64,000 nucleotides of DNA from Paraescarpia echinospica (Eukaryota; Annelida; Polychaeta; Sabellida; Siboglinidae), in NCBI GenBank assembly GCA_020002185.1, contig CM034543.1, positions 8,653,982-8,717,981 of the forward strand, read 5' to 3'. Of this stretch, positions 60,070-64,000 are shown one piece after another (position 1 is the stretch's first letter; each line of letters opens with the position of its first letter). A model generated the notes under the pieces. The model worked only from the letters and a program-made list of their open reading frames with translations, had not been told where the DNA came from and ran no database searches. The position numbers and the translations under genes are program-made.

Positions 60070-61790
60070 AGATAATATAAATTGTTAGGCCTAGCTCTAG
60101 GTAGGCCTAGGATTCGGACCAGGGCAACGCCAAGCCCATGTCCACTTGGGACAAGGCCAAGGCCAGGCTCTGCCTTGTCACTATTATTCTGACATCTCTG
60201 CAATTGTATTGACGACCTGATTGTTGAGACTATGACTCCATAGTAAGTGACAATAAATTATGACCTCGACGTTGTTTGCACTGATATTGGAATATTTATG
60301 TAATTTTTTTATTTATGTGGCGTACAATCCCACACATGTAGGCAATAGTAGTACAACATTTTTAAAAATGTCTAAATAGAAACTGTAAAACTGTACCTTA
60401 ACTTTTAGGAAGTGTTTATGTAGCCGAGCACGTAGTCTCATTATTTTTTGATTAGGGTTATGTCTAGGTTTAGCAACAGGGTTAGGGTTATGGTTAATTA
60501 CAGTGTTATTTTGTTGCGCTATTTTGTTCGGCACTACCTTTTTTCAGTACATTTCAATGAGGTATGCTCGGAAACGTAACATGTCCTTATTTTTATCCTA
60601 CACATTATTCATTAGCCGCGATGAGCTTTTATACCATACCGATGCGTCCGTCATCCGTCATCTTTTAAACATTGTATTGACAATTTAAGTCAAAACAATT
60701 AAAAATCGCTAACAAATAGTTTCTCCCGCAATTTATGTGGAAGTTTGGATTTGATGGTTCCATGTAACACAGCCAGCCACCTTACACAGAACTTCTTCAC
60801 AAGTTTTTGAATTTTTGATTTTTATCTTCTTGGTGAACATTTTATATTATAAATTTTCGATTTTTAATAACCAATCTTCACGTTTCATCCCATTTTGATT
60901 CTGATTGTTTCTTGCATAGCAACTGTTCACATTTCATCTTATCAGATTTTTTTCAATCAAGTTTTATTTTCCATGTTTAATTATTAAATAAACAAGCATT
61001 AAAATACTTGATATCTTCTGAAATTTTTGCCGAAGTTTGGATTTGATGGTTCCTAATAATCATGGTACACAAAGCATCTTCACAGATTTTTGAAATTCAA
61101 ACTTGTACTTCGCTGAACCCGGATGAGTACTGCATCAGTGATGCTCAGTTTTTATAACACTACAGGGAACGTTTGTGCTTAGAGATTTTAGTCATGCGTG
61201 ATTACTAAATGTTGAATATTCAGAAAAAAAATGTATTGTTGCGGCGCAAGTTGCAGGGAGAACGGAAGATGACGGTAGCTTACGCGCTTCTCAGTCTCGC
61301 CCATTGTGCCGACCGGCCAGTCGAATGTGCGCCACCACCTGAGACGGACGACAACATGGCGCCTGTACCCCTGCTGACGGTGAGACGACTGCCACTTCCA
61401 CTATTCACGACACCGACACTAAGGACAGCAGCTCAGGGCCAGCCAACGACTGTGAAGCGATGCTCAAAGCGATGGCTTATTACTTTTCTATTACGCTTGA
61501 CAAGCGAGCTAATAACTGTGTTTGAATACTGCAGTAGTGTTGGGGAATGGTGTTGTGCCCAACTGGCTATGACTTCAGTCACTCCACACATTCATGTTCA
61601 GTGACACTGATAAAGAATTTTAATGATGCGTTACACTTCTGTGCTGCCGTCATAAACGCCATGCACAAGTAGACAACATATTATTCCTTCATCATTTTAG
61701 TCGAAAATACATCAGATCTGTAACTTCTCACAACTAAAATTTGCTACCATTTGCCTTTGCACAATTTTAAAATAACCTTCGGCACTCCGG
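60070..61790. other. Intergenic with a diverged direct repeat
   Basis: CGAAGTTTGGATTTGATGGT and CTTCACAGATTTTTGAA-type sequence recurs at 60738-60830 and 61030-61105. No gene is recognised; the open frame 61209-61604 has no motif I can name. Confidence 0.4.
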
Positions 61791-62027
61791 GCAGCGTCAC
61801 GCTCGCTTTGGGACCGTTTTGAGTCCAAAACACTCGCGATGGTAGCTCTTCACTTTGCAGTCTACAACACTGCAGACGAGGACGTCTGTTACAGTAGCCG
61901 GCTGGCGGCAGTAGCAGATCAGCGTATCTGCTGGGACGTCACTGTCGTGGGCGGTCATTCGAGAGTACCACCTCCCGATAAGTTCAAGAAGGATGCCGCC
62001 CACGTAAAACTGATAAACTGTGTACAT
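61765..62027 (-). pseudogene. PHD-finger fragment with a stop at the conserved Trp
   Basis: ICYCRQP, VLVCSVVDCKVKSYHRECFG, then KTVPKRA, TGA, RCPECRR. The C4HC3 order of a PHD finger is complete, but the Trp codon before CPEC is TGA. No longer gene is visible. Confidence 0.6.
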
Positions 62028-62129
62028 CTAGCACGACTTATGATGCGACATTCGTCACGCTGAAATATAATTTGTTTGACCACCAAAATGCATGCGCCTT
62101 GAGCGATCACGTGGTATTGGTCACGTGCG

Positions 62130-62425
62130 TGAAAAACCTCTATTGGTCGCTGGTGGCGCAGATGTCGTATTGATGGCAGGTAGTGCAAATGTCGTATTGA
62201 TCGCAGGTGGTGCAGATGTTGCATTGGTCGCAGGTAGTGTAGATGTCATATTGGTCGCAGGTAGAGTAGATGTCGTATTGGTCGCAGGTAGTGCAGATGT
62301 CGTATTGGTTGTAGGCTGTGCAGATGTTGTATTGGTCGCAGGTTGTGCATATGTCATATTTGTCGCAGGTTGTGCAGATGTCGAAATGGTCGCAGGTAGT
62401 GCAGATGTCGCGACTGTTAGTATCT
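62130..62425. repeat. 27-bp minisatellite, about 10-11 copies
   Basis: The unit GGTAGTGCAGATGTCGTATT, then GGTCGCA, repeats with variation. Because 27 is a multiple of three, several frames stay open on both strands; these are artefacts. Confidence 0.93.
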
Positions 62426-62479
62426 GCCGGAACTGCTGATACATCAAACGTCATAGTCTGGGAACGTACGTATTCATGC

Positions 62480-62810
62480 CATCAGAAGCCAGAGAACGGC
62501 TGTCAAAGCATCGATTTTGTTCTCTTTCGAATTGCGCAATTGCAATTTACCTTGGCTTCAATGTCAATGTGCTTGAGTCTCGCTTTGAATACACGCTGGG
62601 CCGCCAGCTTCGCTCCGCCGGAAGCCGTCTCTTGACAGTACCCCGCCACAATTTAGAACGATATGGTCGGCGTGGTTTTTCAGTGACGGCACCGCGCCTG
62701 TGGAATGATCTGCCGTAGTGTCTGCGCCTAATAGACTCTCTTGAACTTTGTAGCTCACATTTCAAAACATATATTTTTAAAGCCGCATTTGTCGACTACT
62801 TGTAGTATAT
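62480..62810 (+). mobile_element. LINE C-terminal remnant
   Basis: LRSAGSRLLTVPRHNLERYG, RRGFSVTAPRLWNDLP, a TAG, then SSHFKTYIFKA: the end of a non-LTR reverse-transcriptase protein (YGRRxFxVxAPxLWNxLP...FK). Followed by an AT-rich tail. Confidence 0.8.
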
Positions 62811-63039
62811 ACTGTATTGAATTGATCTTAGTCATAATTATAGGTTTTTTTTCAATATTAATTTATTATCTTATTTTATTATTAATTATTGACTTATTAT
62901 CCTATTTTAATGTTAATGTATTATTTTACTTACTATATTAATTTATTATGGATATGTTAGGCTTATATATGACGTGTTTTAGAAGCCTTACATTGTTACA
63001 TAATATTTTACATATCTTATGTAATATGTTTGCTGTGTA

Positions 63040-63395
63040 AGCTCCCGGGGAGGACACTACTCATACATGTGGGAAGGGGTATGCAGCCTCATACCTCTAC
63101 CTTTGATAAGGGCATCCAATATCAAAACGCATACCCTTGATCTAGGGACAAATTTAAGAAAGACACAATTTAATATACGCGATAGATAACCGTGAAGGCT
63201 GCGATAATAATCTAGCCTTGTTCTAGGAGAGTTCCTCGAAATGATACCCTTGTCTAGGGAACTTCTGTATAATGTTCGCCCTTGTTCTAGGGAGAACATG
63301 TGAAAAACAGACCCTTGATCTAGGGAGCCTCAGTGAGAAAACGACCCTTGAAGTCGGCACATCCACAGTACTGCTAGTATAGACACTGCTCCCCG
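63040..63395. repeat. CCCTTG/CTAGGG palindrome-bearing repeat, copy 2
   Basis: Same order of internal palindromes as copy 1 at 54584-54960. Closely similar through most of its length. Confidence 0.85.
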
Positions 63396-63519
63396 AAAGC
63401 ATCTTCTCTGGTGACCGCCGTGCGTCGAATGGAGCAATGTATTTATGACGTGAAGGAGTGGATGATTTGGAGTTATGTGCTCATGAATGACATCAAAACA
63501 GAAATTCTAACGGGTTGTT

Positions 63520-64000
63520 CCGAAATCGGCATCTGCTATCGTAAGTGGGCTCCGTGTGCGCGTCGGGATAGATGAAATCAGTGTAACTGATCATGTTAGA
63601 AATATCGGCGTCCACCTTGATAGACACCTGGATATAACTGTGCAAGTGTCTAGTACTATCAGCACTTGCTCGCTGCACCTGCGCAACATCGGGTTGATTC
63701 ACCGTTACCTCACGCAACCGACAGCGGAACGAGTAGTCAATGTCATGATTACATCCCGTTTGGACTACTGCAACTCTCTACTGTTCGGTACCTCAACCAA
63801 TACCATCGGTCGATTGCAGCGACTCCAGAACGTCGCCGCTCGCCTTATCACTCGACAGGTTCGTGTGAAAGTACGACCTCTATTCTTCACAAACCATACT
63901 GGCTACCTATTCAACAGCGCATTACATTTAAAATCGCTGTGCTTACGTACAAGGCGCTGCACGAAGACCTCTCGCCTATATGTAGAATCTTCGGTCTGCT
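63520..64000 (+). mobile_element. L2/Crack-like LINE RT C-terminal part, runs off the window
   Basis: ISVTDHVRNIGVHLDRHLDI, ITSRLDYCNSLLFGTST, RLQRLQNVAARLI, then, after a frameshift near 63860, pieces of the LHWLP.. and FK..VL.YKALH region. This is the post-palm region of a non-LTR reverse transcriptase. Confidence 0.8.

Overview
The window looks like nuclear DNA of a marine invertebrate animal. Host-type genes have GT-AG introns (two MFSD6-like transporters, a P2X7 C-terminal-domain gene, THAP, EGF and PHD-finger fragments). The AT-rich intergenic DNA is full of animal retroelements (CR1/L2-like LINEs, Penelope, BEL/Pao), inverted-repeat elements and microsatellites. I cannot place the species.

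The outstanding object is a Polinton/Maverick (virus-like self-synthesising transposon) at 5835-21292. It has about 155-bp terminal inverted repeats starting AG and ending CT, and a perfect 6-bp target duplication, AATGTC. Its left half carries a NADAR-domain remnant, the packaging ATPase, two small conserved Polinton proteins, a chromodomain integrase, a membrane protein, the penton (minor capsid), a basic protein and the major capsid protein, all on the + strand and mostly overlapping. The protein-primed DNA polymerase B is broken. Its N-terminal half reads on the - strand (15566 to about 13740), while most of the catalytic half reads on the + strand (about 12170-13740), in frame behind a truncated capsid gene. 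This is an inversion with loss of the polymerase C-terminus, including motif C. The right third holds tandem repeats, an unrecognised - strand gene, an RPA-like OB-fold/zinc-ribbon pseudogene, a spliced + strand gene behind repeated splice acceptors, and an AT-rich repeat array. Many nonsense codons make this a dead copy. I found no maturation protease.

Left flank (1-5834): a two-exon P2X7-C-like gene (+) and a two-exon transposase-like pseudogene of the THAP-associated DDE type (-).

Middle (21.3-49 kb): a deleted LINE (24.7-26.0 kb, +) and a near-complete LINE (33.2-35.8 kb, -). There are also two large inverted-repeat (foldback) elements (27.3-29.3 and 38.1-39.9 kb), each carrying a different piece of what looks like one protein family. 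Two MFSD6-like genes face each other (30.5-32.9 kb + and 48.5-42.0 kb -), with a Penelope fragment and a hairpin MITE inside an intron.

Right (49-64 kb): microsatellites and tandem repeats, several LINE pieces (one with a 14-bp candidate target duplication), MITEs, a BEL/Pao integrase tail next to EGF repeats, a THAP exon, a PHD remnant, a 27-bp minisatellite, two copies of a repeat studded with CCCTTG...CTAGGG palindromes, and a LINE reverse transcriptase running off the end.
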